Source of the DNA: Streptococcus mitis SK564 | Lineage (GTDB): Bacteria; Bacillota; Bacilli; Lactobacillales; Streptococcaceae | DNA: 64,000 nt | Direction: 5' to 3' | NCBI RefSeq assembly: GCF_000148525.1 | Contig: NZ_AEDU01000008.1 | Location: forward strand, 62,001-126,000 | Shown here: piece after piece, positions 47,957-57,984 of the stretch | Layout of the letters: each line of letters begins with the position of its first letter | Position numbering within the stretch: the stretch's first letter is position 1 | The notes under the pieces: generated by a model | What the model was told of the DNA's origin: nothing | Databases searched by the model: none | What the model saw: only the letters and a program-made list of their open reading frames with translations | Position numbers and translations under genes: made by a program

Positions 47957-48649
47957 TTACAGTTTATCTAAACAATCCAGCAAGTCTTGGTAGGAATGGA
48001 CTTCGTAGGTTGGCTGGGCTTGTGTGGGATTTTCGAGGTGATGAGGATTGTACCAAATCGTGTCAATCCCCGCATTATTGCCGCCTTGAATGTCGGCGGT
48101 TAGAGAATCTCCAATCATCAGGGCTTTTTCTTTATCAAATCCAGCAATCTGCTGACCGATTTTTTCATAGAAAAAAGCATCTGGCTTTTGTGTTTGCAAC
48201 TGTTCAGAGATAAAGACTTGATTGAAATAAGGTGCTAGACCAGATTGAGCCAAACGCCCTGTCTGAATGGCAGTAATGCCATTTGTCGCAGCATATAGCT
48301 CATAATCACGCTCGATGAGGCTGTCCAAAAGTTCATGAGCACCCGAAATCGTTTGCCCCTGCTGAGCGAGGTAAAATTGATAACGCTGGGCTAGAAAACT
48401 ACCGTCTTTTTCCTGTCCAAAGTGAGCAAATAAACGAGAAAAGCGCGTGTTAACCAGCTCTTGTTTACTGATTTTCTTTTGCTCTAAGTCCTTCCAGAGA
48501 GCCTTATTCATAGGAACATAATAGTCTTTATAAGCCTGAATATCTGCAATCCCTTCTTCTTTTAGAAGTTGCGTCAAAGCCACATCCTCAGCAGCATCAA
48601 AATCAAGAAGAGTGTGGTCAAGGTCGAAGAGTAGAAATTTGTAGGACAA
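47957..48649 (-). CDS. HAD-superfamily hydrolase (YjjG-like)
   Basis: 230 residues. Motif I is FLLFDLDHTLLDFD, motif II ATNG near residue 117, and motif IV MIGDSLTADIQGG. The helical cap and length fit YjjG-type nucleotidases that clear non-canonical nucleoside monophosphates. The start is TTG at 48649 with AGGAAA upstream. It is the first gene before ung-mutX-pyrC; a house-cleaning role would suit its neighbours. Confidence 0.88.
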   Translation of the reverse strand: MSYKFLLFDLDHTLLDFDAAEDVALTQLLKEEGIADIQAYKDYYVPMNKALWKDLEQKKISKQELVNTRFSRLFAHFGQEKDGSFLAQRYQFYLAQQGQTISGAHELLDSLIERDYELYAATNGITAIQTGRLAQSGLAPYFNQVFISEQLQTQKPDAFFYEKIGQQIAGFDKEKALMIGDSLTADIQGGNNAGIDTIWYNPHHLENPTQAQPTYEVHSYQDLLDCLDKL

Positions 48650-48848
48650 TTTGAGAGTTTTCCTTTCTAAGTACTTAATAGATTAGTTTATTTCTTCTTT
48701 TTCTTAGTTTTATTCATCAACATACCAACTACAACTGGAGTAACCACACTTCCCTTCGTTGAATTGAGAGGGTGAACTTATTATACCAAAAACGAGAAGT
48801 CGTCACAAAGTACTGGAAACAATGGCTAAACCATTGAACTTATACCCT

Positions 48849-51800
48849 CTATTTACGTGTATAATTTCCATTAGCATCAAGTTGAATATAGTACGGTTTC
48901 ATTCTATTACCAGCTAAATCTTCAGCCTCGACCTTTATTTTTTCATTAGCCCAGATGAAGTTTTTGTCCATTCCCAAATCCCATATCTCAGAAGTAATGA
49001 CACGTCGTTTCAATACTTGTCCTTTGGAGTTTGTGAGTGTCAAGTTAGTTGTTTCGTGAGAATCTAACGACAATTGTAATGATATAGATCCTTGAGAATG
49101 AGATATTATATTGATTTTTAAATCTGGAGCAACGGTATCATGGAAAGAAATGCTAATAGGATATATTCTTATTCCATGGAAACCAGGGTTTGTATTAAAT
49201 TTTCTGACCAGATAGACTAAATAATCTCCCTGCTTTTTAGGAATAAATGAAAATTTACCAAATCCTGTTCTAAATCCATTGTTGATGTCAAATAACTCAC
49301 TAACAAAAGTGATACCTTCGGGTAAATTAAATGCTTTTGCAGAATCCCACGTGTATCCATTAGGAAAATCATCTATCGTTATGACATTTTTATCAGTCAA
49401 AGTAGGATAGCGAACGGCATCATTCCAATTTAAATATTTTCTTGGGACAACTTCTACGAAGAAAGGATCAGTGGAGTTCTGCTCTGAAGTGTCTCTTCCC
49501 CATTTCGTATTCCATTTAAGCTTAATTTTTTGTTCCCCTTTTCCTTCGTAAGCTAGTAATTTAGGCAAATTCAGAAAGACTTCTGCGTTGTTAGATTTAT
49601 CAGGGTGAAAATCAACACCATCAATGGTTTGAACTACTTTCCATTTGTCAGTTGGATCGTAGTTTCCAATTGTGCCGATAGAGTCAGACTCCCTCATATC
49701 TAAAGCCAGCCTAACAGCTTCCTCCGCGTTTGCAATCGGATATTTAAGATTATCATGAACTTCAGAATATCTACCACTGGCGGACTGAATAATAATGTTT
49801 TTTACTTGTTCTCCCGTTAATTTCGGATTAGCTGACCAAACCAAAGCTGCAATTCCTGATACATAAGGAGTAGCCATGGAAGTGCCCAACTTTCTCGAGA
49901 AGCCATTATCCACAGACAAACTATAAATTCCGACTTTTTTTCCAAAATCAAACAATTTCCCAGATTTAATCGTTCCACCTGGAGCAACTACATCTACTCT
50001 ATTCCCAGTATTACTAAATTTAGATAAAGGATACTTATGAGAATTTTCTAAATTTTTTGTTTTTTGATTGTCATTGTCAATGCTTCCAACAACGACTATA
50101 CGATTATAAATATCCATATAATCATAGCCAACAGCATTAGCCCAACTGGCATAACGTGCATCAATCCAAGCCGAATGATTCTTTTTGCCCTCTACATCAC
50201 TTAACAGCTTGTACCTTTCTTTTATCATTTCTTGTTTATAACCATAAGGATGTTCTTTGCTTTCATTCACTTTTTCAAAATAATTATAATTTTCATTTCC
50301 GGCTGCAGCAACAATTATAAAATCATAGTTTTTTCCATTTAATTTTCCTGTTCTTAGATTATCTAAGAAACCGGCATAACCATTAGCTAATTCTTTTATA
50401 TCGTTTAATGCTTTTTCGTTTCCTTTGGTAGCTGCATATATCCCTGCTGAATCTGCAAATCCTATGCTAAAATTAATTATCTTACTTCCTCTAGTTATTA
50501 ATTCATAGTAGCCATAGTATAAACTTATCTTAGAAAACTTTCTACTGTCCCTAGAAATATAATCTCCGTCTGTCTTATTATCTCGTTTATCTGAAAAACC
50601 TATCAATTTAACATCAGGAGCAACACCTACAATACCATAATTGTTATTCATTTTTGCACCAATAATACCTGCTACATGATTAGCGTGCTCATCACCTTTT
50701 CTAAGTTCTTCTTCTTTTTCAGAAGCAGTCCCCCTAGAACCAACAATCGCAAATGTATTTAAATCAGCATGAATAAAGCCGCCTGAGTCATATACCCCAA
50801 CTTTTAAATCCTTATCAACAATCTCGCCGTTATTCGCCTCTTTCAGCAATTTCCACGCATGTCTTGCTCTGATAACTTCCAATCCCCAGTTATCCCCAGA
50901 AGGATTTTCCTCATCCCAACCATCTAAGTTATTATCAAATGGGTCGTTTGGTTTTTCTAAATCTGATTTAGTAGAATCCTCTACTACGTGAGTGTGTCCT
51001 ACTTCCTGTTTTGTAGATACTGCCTCATCCGTTTTATCACTTTTTGTATCATACACCTGCACATTGTTGAGCTCAACAGTTCTTACCATTGGATTTTGAT
51101 GCAAATCTTCCATCAACTTTTTCAGCTCTAAGTAAGATTTTACTTGACTGAGTTCCAGCTGGTAGTAATTAGCTTCTATCAAGTGACCTACAATGCTCAT
51201 TTTGTACTCAGACGCTAAGCGTTCTACTTCTTCCTTAGAGATGCCATCTCGTGTTGAAAGGATGATTTGATTATCTACAAATTCAATACCCGTTTCCGAA
51301 TCTTTTGCGATATGGTTGGCTTCAAGAGACTTGATATAACTTCCATCACCATCTGCTTCAGGCTTCTCAGTTGGTTTAATTTCTTTTTGTTTGTAAGTTC
51401 TTGTTTTAATCTGAGTAATTGTGACAACGCCATCAGCAGCTACTTCACGCTTCTTATCAATACTTTCCCGTAGGAATGTATATCCCTCTGTATTCTCAAT
51501 AGGATGTCCCTCTTCGTCAATAGTTATGACTTTTTCTTGGGTTTGAATCTTTGAGTATATATTAGTAACCACAGGAGTTATCACTGTATCACCATTTTCT
51601 AAAACGGATTTTTCTTCCGAGTTTTGAGTAGTCTTGAGATAATAAATATCATTGCTCGGATTTGCCCCCATATCTACTCCGTCTTCATTGACATTTACAA
51701 CTTTTGTAGGATTTGTAATTGTTCTAGGTTGGGATTGTTTTCTTGTTCCTCTTGTTACTACACGATTTACAGGTTGTACGATTTCTTTCACATCTTCTTT

Positions 51801-53036
51801 TGATGAAACGACCTGCCCATCACGAACGGTTTCTGTTACAGCAACGACAGTATAGCCTACTTTTCCGGCAGTAACTTCGATTTCTGTTCCTTCTGCTAGA
51901 GTATCATCATCTTGATAAAGAGTTTCAAAATTGGTGACATCACGTCTAACTTCTCTGACGCGTTGCTCCTCTTTTGTTTCTGAAATAACCGTTTCCTCAA
52001 CTGCCGAAGGTTTTGAATCAGGTTTTGGTTGCTCAGGTATAACTTCTGGAGTTTTTCCTTCCTCTACATTTTCTTTTGCAGGAAGATCATTTGCTTCTGT
52101 ATTTGATTGAGGCTTATCTTCATTATCGGAAGAAATGACTTGTTTTGTTCCAACCCTAACTAGCTCATTTATAGGGGCAACTGTTGAGATTATTTCTTCT
52201 GAAGAAGATATAATAACTCCATCTTTTAACACACTCGTTACATTCACTATTTGAATGCCCTCGGTTCCCTCTCGTACTAGTTCTTCCTTCCCAACCTCTA
52301 ATGTATCATCATAGATTAATTCTTTTGAAAACGGTAGAGATTCTTTTCTCTCCTTAACCACTGTTTCTATTTTTTCCTGCTGAACAGAATTTGAAACAGT
52401 AGTTTTATCAATAAAGCTTAATTCAGATTTGTTTGCAGTTTGCAGTGGAGAAACACTTGTACTTGTTTCAGATGTTGATATGACTGGTGCCAGAACAGGC
52501 GATGCCTCCCCTTTAATATAGCCGACAAATTCATACCCTGCTATAGAAAGTTGTGCTTTTGGAAGTTCGGATCCAACTGAAAGAGTTACTGTCTTACCAT
52601 AGTTTTCTAAAGTGTGAACTGTAATAGCTGATACAGAAGTAGCGGTTAGGGTTGTCCCTAAAATAAGTATTGATGATACTGTCTTTTTATTACGACGACC
52701 TACACTTACCGCTACTACAATAAGACCAAGTCCCAATAAACTGACTAGATTAGAGTTATCATTACCCGTTTTTGGCAGACTTTGTTCATTAGTCTGCTTT
52801 ACAGGTTTATAAACCAAATAATATGTAGCATTCTCTGTCACCTTATCAGGTAGGGATAAAACGATTTGTTCTTTTTCTTGTTCAGATAATTCATTAATGG
52901 TTACATACTGATAAGTTATGTTTGCCTTCTGCTCATAAGCCGAAACCTCGCCCGTCCAAAACAAACCAATACCACAAGATATCAATCCGATAGCTAATTT
53001 ACGAAAAGAAAATCTTAATTGTCTTTCTTTATCCAT
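48849..53036 (-). CDS. Surface subtilase with N-terminal LPXTG and G5 domains
   Basis: 1395 residues. A YSIRK-like signal (about 8-33; FSFRKLAIGLISCGIG) is followed by LPKTG at 87-91, a hydrophobic segment 97-112 with RRNKK, and a second at 121-139. G5-like modules occupy about 220-300 and 353-433, a third repeat-like region 445-550 and an S8-type propeptide-like region about 585-665. The S8 domain has D750 (GVYDSGG), H784 (DEHANHVAG), N914 (AAGNEN) and S1053 (GTSMATPYVSG). A beta-rich C-terminal region follows, with no C-terminal LPXTG. The N-terminal part resembles streptococcal IgA1/Zmp metalloproteases. Substrate unknown; all catalytic residues are intact. Confidence 0.9.
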   Translation of the reverse strand: MDKERQLRFSFRKLAIGLISCGIGLFWTGEVSAYEQKANITYQYVTINELSEQEKEQIVLSLPDKVTENATYYLVYKPVKQTNEQSLPKTGNDNSNLVSLLGLGLIVVAVSVGRRNKKTVSSILILGTTLTATSVSAITVHTLENYGKTVTLSVGSELPKAQLSIAGYEFVGYIKGEASPVLAPVISTSETSTSVSPLQTANKSELSFIDKTTVSNSVQQEKIETVVKERKESLPFSKELIYDDTLEVGKEELVREGTEGIQIVNVTSVLKDGVIISSSEEIISTVAPINELVRVGTKQVISSDNEDKPQSNTEANDLPAKENVEEGKTPEVIPEQPKPDSKPSAVEETVISETKEEQRVREVRRDVTNFETLYQDDDTLAEGTEIEVTAGKVGYTVVAVTETVRDGQVVSSKEDVKEIVQPVNRVVTRGTRKQSQPRTITNPTKVVNVNEDGVDMGANPSNDIYYLKTTQNSEEKSVLENGDTVITPVVTNIYSKIQTQEKVITIDEEGHPIENTEGYTFLRESIDKKREVAADGVVTITQIKTRTYKQKEIKPTEKPEADGDGSYIKSLEANHIAKDSETGIEFVDNQIILSTRDGISKEEVERLASEYKMSIVGHLIEANYYQLELSQVKSYLELKKLMEDLHQNPMVRTVELNNVQVYDTKSDKTDEAVSTKQEVGHTHVVEDSTKSDLEKPNDPFDNNLDGWDEENPSGDNWGLEVIRARHAWKLLKEANNGEIVDKDLKVGVYDSGGFIHADLNTFAIVGSRGTASEKEEELRKGDEHANHVAGIIGAKMNNNYGIVGVAPDVKLIGFSDKRDNKTDGDYISRDSRKFSKISLYYGYYELITRGSKIINFSIGFADSAGIYAATKGNEKALNDIKELANGYAGFLDNLRTGKLNGKNYDFIIVAAAGNENYNYFEKVNESKEHPYGYKQEMIKERYKLLSDVEGKKNHSAWIDARYASWANAVGYDYMDIYNRIVVVGSIDNDNQKTKNLENSHKYPLSKFSNTGNRVDVVAPGGTIKSGKLFDFGKKVGIYSLSVDNGFSRKLGTSMATPYVSGIAALVWSANPKLTGEQVKNIIIQSASGRYSEVHDNLKYPIANAEEAVRLALDMRESDSIGTIGNYDPTDKWKVVQTIDGVDFHPDKSNNAEVFLNLPKLLAYEGKGEQKIKLKWNTKWGRDTSEQNSTDPFFVEVVPRKYLNWNDAVRYPTLTDKNVITIDDFPNGYTWDSAKAFNLPEGITFVSELFDINNGFRTGFGKFSFIPKKQGDYLVYLVRKFNTNPGFHGIRIYPISISFHDTVAPDLKINIISHSQGSISLQLSLDSHETTNLTLTNSKGQVLKRRVITSEIWDLGMDKNFIWANEKIKVEAEDLAGNRMKPYYIQLDANGNYTRK

Positions 53037-53524
53037 GATGTCTCCTTTTAATTGCTCTTTTCCACTCCATTATATCAGATTTTTCTCTTTATCTGTAAAA
53101 GAGTCACGTTTCCGTTCAAAAATAGTGTTATTTGGATAAAAAACATCCACTCATGGAAATACTATTCTATACAATTGACAGCTCAAATCTTTCAGAATAG
53201 AACAATCCTAACTATCGAATACCCTAACCTCATAAATATCTATGTAATTCTAGACCTAGAATTCCTATAAACTAAATGTTTTCGCACTATTCTAAGTCAT
53301 TGATTGCCTTAAATTTTAATTTTTAAAGAATTCTAAAGCTAGAATAGTCCCATCACAATCAGTTTTGATTGATTCACAATTTAGAAACACTATAGCTTTA
53401 CTCCTGTTAAAATAAAAAGGAACTGCCCAAAGCAATCCCTTTCTGATTTTGAAATTATTTACTTAAAATTTGATAGTTGAGATAATCAATAGCCCACCTA
53501 TAAAAAGAGTTATAGTAAAATTCC
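53037..53524. other. Intergenic, no gene seen
   Basis: 488 bases between the subtilase start and dhaM's end. There is a small hairpin AATTCTAG/CTAGAATT around 53246-53262. It probably holds the subtilase promoter, but no box is convincing. No terminator is evident after dhaM. Confidence 0.4.
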
Positions 53525-53899
53525 TTATTTATTAATTTCAAGCTCCGACAACTGTGTTTGAATAACTGACAGTTCTGCACCAGCCTGAAGAAGAGCAGCT
53601 GCAGTATAGGCACCTTCTACAATTGGAACCCTGTTAATGATGATACTTTTATCACTAAAATCAGCCACCATTTCTAAGTTCATTTTAGCAGAACCTAGGT
53701 CAAAAAAGGCTAATAAAGTATCTACTGGATTTTCAGAAACAATCCTATCTACTTGATCAAAACTTGTTCCAATTCCTCCATCTTCTGTTCCTCCTAAATA
53801 AGTAATCGGGACATCTTTAGCTACTTCACTAATCAGTTCAACAACACCTTCTGCAATGTGTTTGGAATGTGAAACGATAACAAGACCAATACTTCCCAT
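53525..53899 (-). CDS. dhaM: Dihydroxyacetone kinase phosphotransfer subunit DhaM
   Basis: 124 residues, the EIIA-mannose-like DhaM domain alone, with phospho-accepting H11 (IVSHSKHIAEG) and GTSFDQV. It passes phosphate from HPr to ADP bound on DhaL. Unlike E. coli DhaM it lacks HPr and EI-like extensions, as in Lactococcus. Its ATG overlaps the dhaL stop (TAATG), so translation is coupled. Confidence 0.94.
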   Translation of the reverse strand: MGSIGLVIVSHSKHIAEGVVELISEVAKDVPITYLGGTEDGGIGTSFDQVDRIVSENPVDTLLAFFDLGSAKMNLEMVADFSDKSIIINRVPIVEGAYTAAALLQAGAELSVIQTQLSELEINK

Positions 53900-54474
53900 T
53901 AAACCACCCCAGTTTCTAAAAGAGCAGTAAAGAGTAATCCTGATGAGAATGATCCAGGATCAATATGTCCAAGAGAACGTTCTCCTACATAAGATGCCCT
54001 TCCTTTAGTTGCAAGTAAATCTTTGGTAGCATTCACTAGCTTATCAATGACCTCTTGAGTCAATTGACCAGCAGACAAAGCAGCAATAACAGGAGTCCAA
54101 ACGTCAACCATTGTCTTTTCTCCAACTTCTGCTTTCCCGCGTTTGACAATCATATCCAAACCACTTTGTAAGATTTCTTCTAATTTCGAATTTGAATCAG
54201 CCTTGGCCATGCCCATAAAAGCAGAGCCATACAAGGGACCAGAAGCACCGCCTACCTTACTCAGTAATTGCATTGAAACAAGTTTAAAAACATCACTACT
54301 TGTCTCAAATTTCTTGCCTTCTAAGTTTTCCATAACTGCAGCCATGCCACGCGCCATATTCCCACCGTGGTCTCCATCTCCTATAGGAGTGTCTAGTTCA
54401 CTAAGATAATTTTTCTGTTCTTGAATCTTTTCATTAAAAAGCTTCATCCATTCAAGAGCTTGTTCAGCATTCAT
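53899..54474 (-). CDS. dhaL: Dihydroxyacetone kinase ADP-binding subunit DhaL
   Basis: 191 residues. LDTPIGDGDHGGNMARG holds the Asp residues that bind two Mg ions with ADP; GGASGPLYG is the second nucleotide loop. ADP here is a bound cofactor rephosphorylated by DhaM. It lies 21 bases past dhaK. Confidence 0.95.
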   Translation of the reverse strand: MNAEQALEWMKLFNEKIQEQKNYLSELDTPIGDGDHGGNMARGMAAVMENLEGKKFETSSDVFKLVSMQLLSKVGGASGPLYGSAFMGMAKADSNSKLEEILQSGLDMIVKRGKAEVGEKTMVDVWTPVIAALSAGQLTQEVIDKLVNATKDLLATKGRASYVGERSLGHIDPGSFSSGLLFTALLETGVV

Positions 54475-54495
54475 TCGACATTTCCTCCTTGAGTT

Positions 54496-55485
54496 TTACC
54501 AAGCTGGTGTAGTAACAGGTGCATTTAGAGCATCCAACCATTCATCATCTGCCAATCGAATCAACGTTAATGACAAACCAGCCATATCGATTGAAGTCAT
54601 GTAGTTTCCAATTTTCTTAAATGCCAACTGAACACCTTTTTCATGGAGCAATTTAGCCACATCATTTGCAAATACGTATTGTTCCATAAGAGGAGTGCTT
54701 CCTAAACCATTGATGAGAAGGCCATAGCGTTCACCAGCTTTAAGTTGGAAACCTTCAGATAATTTTTCAACCAATTCTGAGGCCAATTGTGCTGAAGGTT
54801 GCATTTTCTCTTTCTTATATCCTGGCTCACCATGAATACCAACTCCGTATTCAAATTCATCATCTTCTAGAACAAAACCTGGTTTCCCAACTTCAGGAAC
54901 GGTTGCTCCAGACAAGGCCAGCCCAATTGTTTTAATTTCTAAGACAAGTTTGTCGGCCAAGTCCTTCATTTCAGATAATGATTTACCGGAACGAGCCGCA
55001 TCACCCAAAATTTTATGGACTAATATAGTACCTGCAACACCTCGACGCCCTTGGGTATAGAGACTATTTTCAACAGCGATATCATCATCAACCACAACAC
55101 TTGCTACATCAATACCTTCCATTTCAGCAAGTTCTTGTGCAATTTCAAAGTTCATAATGTCACCAGAATAGTTCTTGATGACCATGAAAACTCCAGCACC
55201 TTCATCAGCCGCCTTAATGGCTTCTAAAATTTGGTCCGGAGTAGGTGAAGTGAAGACTGCTCCACAAATGGCAGCAGACAACATTCCATCTCCTACAAAT
55301 CCAGCATGACTTGGTTCATGTCCTGAACCTCCACCTGAAATGAGACCAACTTTTCCTGTCTTTTCTGCCTTTCTAACGATGACATCAAAACCATCTAAGC
55401 GTTGAACCAAGTCATCATGCATAAATGACAAGCCCTGCAACATTTCATCAACAACTTGTGTCGGTTCATTTATAATTTTTTTCAT
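54496..55485 (-). CDS. dhaK: Dihydroxyacetone kinase substrate-binding subunit DhaK
   Basis: 329 residues. GGGSGHEPSH (51-60), D109 (SGDIMNFE) and H218 (VGIHGEPGY), which forms the covalent hemiaminal with dihydroxyacetone, are in place. With DhaL and DhaM it makes DHA phosphate from PEP. Its promoter overlaps the DhaS operator shared with the divergent dhaS-dhaQ. Confidence 0.96.
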   Translation of the reverse strand: MKKIINEPTQVVDEMLQGLSFMHDDLVQRLDGFDVIVRKAEKTGKVGLISGGGSGHEPSHAGFVGDGMLSAAICGAVFTSPTPDQILEAIKAADEGAGVFMVIKNYSGDIMNFEIAQELAEMEGIDVASVVVDDDIAVENSLYTQGRRGVAGTILVHKILGDAARSGKSLSEMKDLADKLVLEIKTIGLALSGATVPEVGKPGFVLEDDEFEYGVGIHGEPGYKKEKMQPSAQLASELVEKLSEGFQLKAGERYGLLINGLGSTPLMEQYVFANDVAKLLHEKGVQLAFKKIGNYMTSIDMAGLSLTLIRLADDEWLDALNAPVTTPAW

Positions 55486-55524
55486 GAGAAACTCCTTTCG
55501 GTATTTACCTTTGTTTTCGCTTTC

Positions 55525-55576
55525 ATTATATATTTTTTATCGCTGGATGATAAGGGACAGATTCTATTATTTGTCC
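55525..55576. promoter_or_regulatory. DhaS operator and dhaK promoter
   Basis: GGACAGAT-N6-ATTTGTCC (55555-55576) closely fits the lactococcal DhaS palindrome GGACACAT-N6-ATTTGTCC. Minus-strand TATAAT (55525-55530) with TTATCA 17 bases upstream places the operator next to the -35 region of dhaK, suiting activation. Confidence 0.8.
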
Positions 55577-55638
55577 CCTTTTAAACCCGTTTAAAAAAAT
55601 TTTTTGGTAAAATGAAGTAAGTAACAGAAAGGCTTCCT

Positions 55639-56169
55639 ATGGCATCATCACTTATTACAAAAAAACGGATTGCCAAGGCATTTAGAGACCTATTAGCTAC
55701 TAGAGAATTTGACAAAATCTCCATTGTGGATATCATGGAATCAGCTGGCATTCGTAGACAGACCTTTTATAATCACTTTCTTGACAAATATGAACTGCTA
55801 GACTGGATATTTGAAAATGACTTAACCGAGTATATCACCAATAACTTGGACTTCATTTCGGGCCAAAAACTATTACAAGAATTATTTTTTTATTTCGAAC
55901 AAGAGCGTGACTTTTATATTCAACTTTTTGATATTCAAGGACAAAATAACTTCTATGACCACTTTATCAGCTACTGTCGCTTGCTTGTATCAAAAATTTT
56001 AAAAGAATACGGTCAGATTGATATCGATTCATCTGCTTATACTTGTTTTTTGTTAGACTATCATTCACATGCTCTAGCAGAGATCGTGAAGGCTTACGTC
56101 AATAAAAAAAGTCCAGTTCCACAACCAGACTTTCTAATCATGACAATTATTGGAAAGAGACCACAATGA
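55639..56169 (+). CDS. dhaS: TetR-family activator DhaS
   Basis: 176 residues. The N-terminal TetR helix-turn-helix (about 8-50; ITKKRIAKAFRDLL, IVDIMESAGIRRQTFYNHF) is followed by a helical ligand domain. In Lactococcus DhaS works with DhaQ carrying DHA to activate dhaKLM. Its stop overlaps the dhaQ start by 4 bases. Confidence 0.92.
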   Translation: MASSLITKKRIAKAFRDLLATREFDKISIVDIMESAGIRRQTFYNHFLDKYELLDWIFENDLTEYITNNLDFISGQKLLQELFFYFEQERDFYIQLFDIQGQNNFYDHFISYCRLLVSKILKEYGQIDIDSSAYTCFLLDYHSHALAEIVKAYVNKKSPVPQPDFLIMTIIGKRPQ

Positions 56170-57155
56170 CATTTATTTCAAATCATAAACAGAAAATTAT
56201 TTCAAGTTACATTTCAGCAACTGTCAGCAGTCATCCTGAATTAGAAAAACACCCTACTTTACCACTAGTCTATCAAAAAAATCGCAATCCTCATCAGGTT
56301 CCAATATTGTCGGGTGGAGGTTCCGGTCACGAACCTGCGCATATTGGATATGTGGGAGAAGGAATGCTTACTGCTGCTATCTATGGCCAATTATTTACTC
56401 CTCCTACAAGAACTGAAATCTTAGAGTCCATTCGTTTTTTAAACAATGGTCACGGTGTCTTCATCATTGTAAAAAATTTCGAAGCAGACATCAAAGAATT
56501 TAGCTGGGCCATTAATACTGCTAGAAAAGAAGGAATTAAAGTCGGCTATAGTCTAGCACACGACGATATTTCTATTGAACCTCGCAATAGATTTCAAATT
56601 AGAGGAAGAGGGCTCGCAGGGACTATTTTACTTCATAAAGTTCTAGGATATGCAGCTCAAAATGGTGCCAAAATAGAGCAACTAACTAATTTAGGTCATG
56701 AACTTGCTCCCGAAATCGCAACAATTGGCTTTGCAACGAAATCGGCTAGTCTCCCCCAAGCCACCCTTCCACTATTTAACTTGGAAGAAGGAGATATTTC
56801 TTATGGTATTGGGATACATGGCGAAGAAGGCTATCGTATCGTCCCATTCCAATCATCGGAAATCCTGGCAAATGAGATTATAAGTAAATTAAGATTGCAC
56901 TATCATTGGAAAAAGGGTGATCAATTTATATTGCTTGTAAATAATCTAGGCACTACCAGCAACTTAGAAATGGGCATATTTATCAATGATCTCCTTCAAC
57001 TCTTAGAAATTGAAGGAGTCACTATTACCTTTATAAAATCAGGAACATTTATGACCAGTCTAGATATGGCAGGTATATCCGTAACTCTTTGCCCCGTAAA
57101 AAATAAACAGTGGTTAGAAGCACTCAATGCTCCAACGACAGCTTTTGCATGGTAA
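56166..57155 (+). CDS. dhaQ: DhaQ, DHA-binding co-activator (DhaK paralogue)
   Basis: 329 residues, parallel to DhaK over the full length with H218 (GIHGEEGY) and D108 (EADIKEF) kept, so DHA can still bind covalently. There is no separate DhaL for it. Gene order dhaS-dhaQ, divergent from dhaKLM, matches the Lactococcus regulatory module. It should act as a sensor rather than an enzyme. Confidence 0.9.
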   Translation: MTFISNHKQKIISSYISATVSSHPELEKHPTLPLVYQKNRNPHQVPILSGGGSGHEPAHIGYVGEGMLTAAIYGQLFTPPTRTEILESIRFLNNGHGVFIIVKNFEADIKEFSWAINTARKEGIKVGYSLAHDDISIEPRNRFQIRGRGLAGTILLHKVLGYAAQNGAKIEQLTNLGHELAPEIATIGFATKSASLPQATLPLFNLEEGDISYGIGIHGEEGYRIVPFQSSEILANEIISKLRLHYHWKKGDQFILLVNNLGTTSNLEMGIFINDLLQLLEIEGVTITFIKSGTFMTSLDMAGISVTLCPVKNKQWLEALNAPTTAFAW

Positions 57156-57172
57156 TTTGCTTGTATAACTCA

Positions 57173-57200
57173 AAAGGGCTACATCACTTGATAGCCCTTT
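57173..57200 (+). terminator. dhaSQ terminator
   Basis: A perfect 9-bp stem AAAGGGCTA/TAGCCCTTT with a 10-base loop, 17 bases past the dhaQ stop, followed by GCTTTTAT. Confidence 0.8.
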
Positions 57201-57210
57201 GCTTTTATCT

Positions 57211-57317
57211 TATACTCAATGAAAATCAAAAAGCAAACTAGGAAACTAGCCGCAGGCTGTACTTGAGTACGGCAAGGCGACGTTGACGCAGTTTGAATTT
57301 GATTTTCGAAGAGTATT
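57211..57317. repeat. BOX element
   Basis: About 107 bp starting ATACTCAATGAAAATCA and ending GATTTTCGAAGAGTAT, with the inner AACTAGGAAACTAGCCGCAG and GTACTTGAGTACGGCAAGG blocks: the BOX repeat typical of pneumococcus and close relatives. It supports the mitis-group assignment. Confidence 0.93.
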
Positions 57318-57358
57318 ACGTTTAAAAGAACTCATTCTTTCTATTTCAAATAGGCCAT

Positions 57359-57898
57359 CTATCCCTTACAATTCTTCCGATGAGCTTTGAGTTTTTTCAG
57401 AGCCCAATCATAGTGGCTTGACGTGCTAGTAACAAAGTAGGAACCTAGACTTGTTCCACCGATCCACTTATAGACACCTTTGGTAAAGAGTTCGTCATTG
57501 CTAAAAACTTCTATCAACTCTAAAACCTCTCTATGTGATTGTTCTAGGAGTCTAGTCGCTTCTTCTAAGGACGTTTTCTGGTGCTTCTTCCAAAAAACGA
57601 CATTCATTTCTCCATAAGTTTTCCAATTATAAGGTTCAGGAAGAAAAGGTCTTTCGTGACCTTCTTGATTAGAATAAATCCAAGTCAAAAGTAACTGCTG
57701 CCATTCATAGAGATGGATCAAAACATCCCGTATATTTTTATCCCTTTTCCAGAGAGCTTCTTTTTTCTTTGGGTCTCTTGAAAAATCAAATGGAGTCTGT
57801 AGCTCATCTTCACTTAGTTGGGAGATGAATCGATTGAGCTTTTCATAGTTTTCCTTAGAGGCCAGCACTAGCTCCTCTTTTGTTTTCGGTCTAGGCAC
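57359..57898 (-). CDS. ClbS/DfsB family four-helix protein
   Basis: 179 residues beginning MPRPKTKEELV with DVLIHLYEWQQLLLTW, the DinB-like helical fold of ClbS/DfsB (formerly DUF1706). Members include the colibactin self-resistance hydrolase ClbS; most streptococcal ones have no known substrate. A His in the second helix and one near the C-terminus (TSSHYDWALK) are family positions. Confidence 0.85.
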   Translation of the reverse strand: MPRPKTKEELVLASKENYEKLNRFISQLSEDELQTPFDFSRDPKKKEALWKRDKNIRDVLIHLYEWQQLLLTWIYSNQEGHERPFLPEPYNWKTYGEMNVVFWKKHQKTSLEEATRLLEQSHREVLELIEVFSNDELFTKGVYKWIGGTSLGSYFVTSTSSHYDWALKKLKAHRKNCKG

Positions 57899-57940
57899 AG
57901 GAGTACTCCCTTCATATCTCTAGTTATTATTAGAAATTTT

Positions 57941-57984
57941 TTATCCTTTAAATCTCTATAACTTATCCTTTAAATCTCTATAAC
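57941..57984. repeat. Two perfect 22-bp direct repeats after the YkgJ stop
   Basis: A 22-bp unit occurs at 57941-57962 and 57963-57984, and a third diverging copy runs into the YkgJ C-terminal codons. Each unit carries the last codons and stop (KDKL-stop) in the minus frame. Confidence 0.85.
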
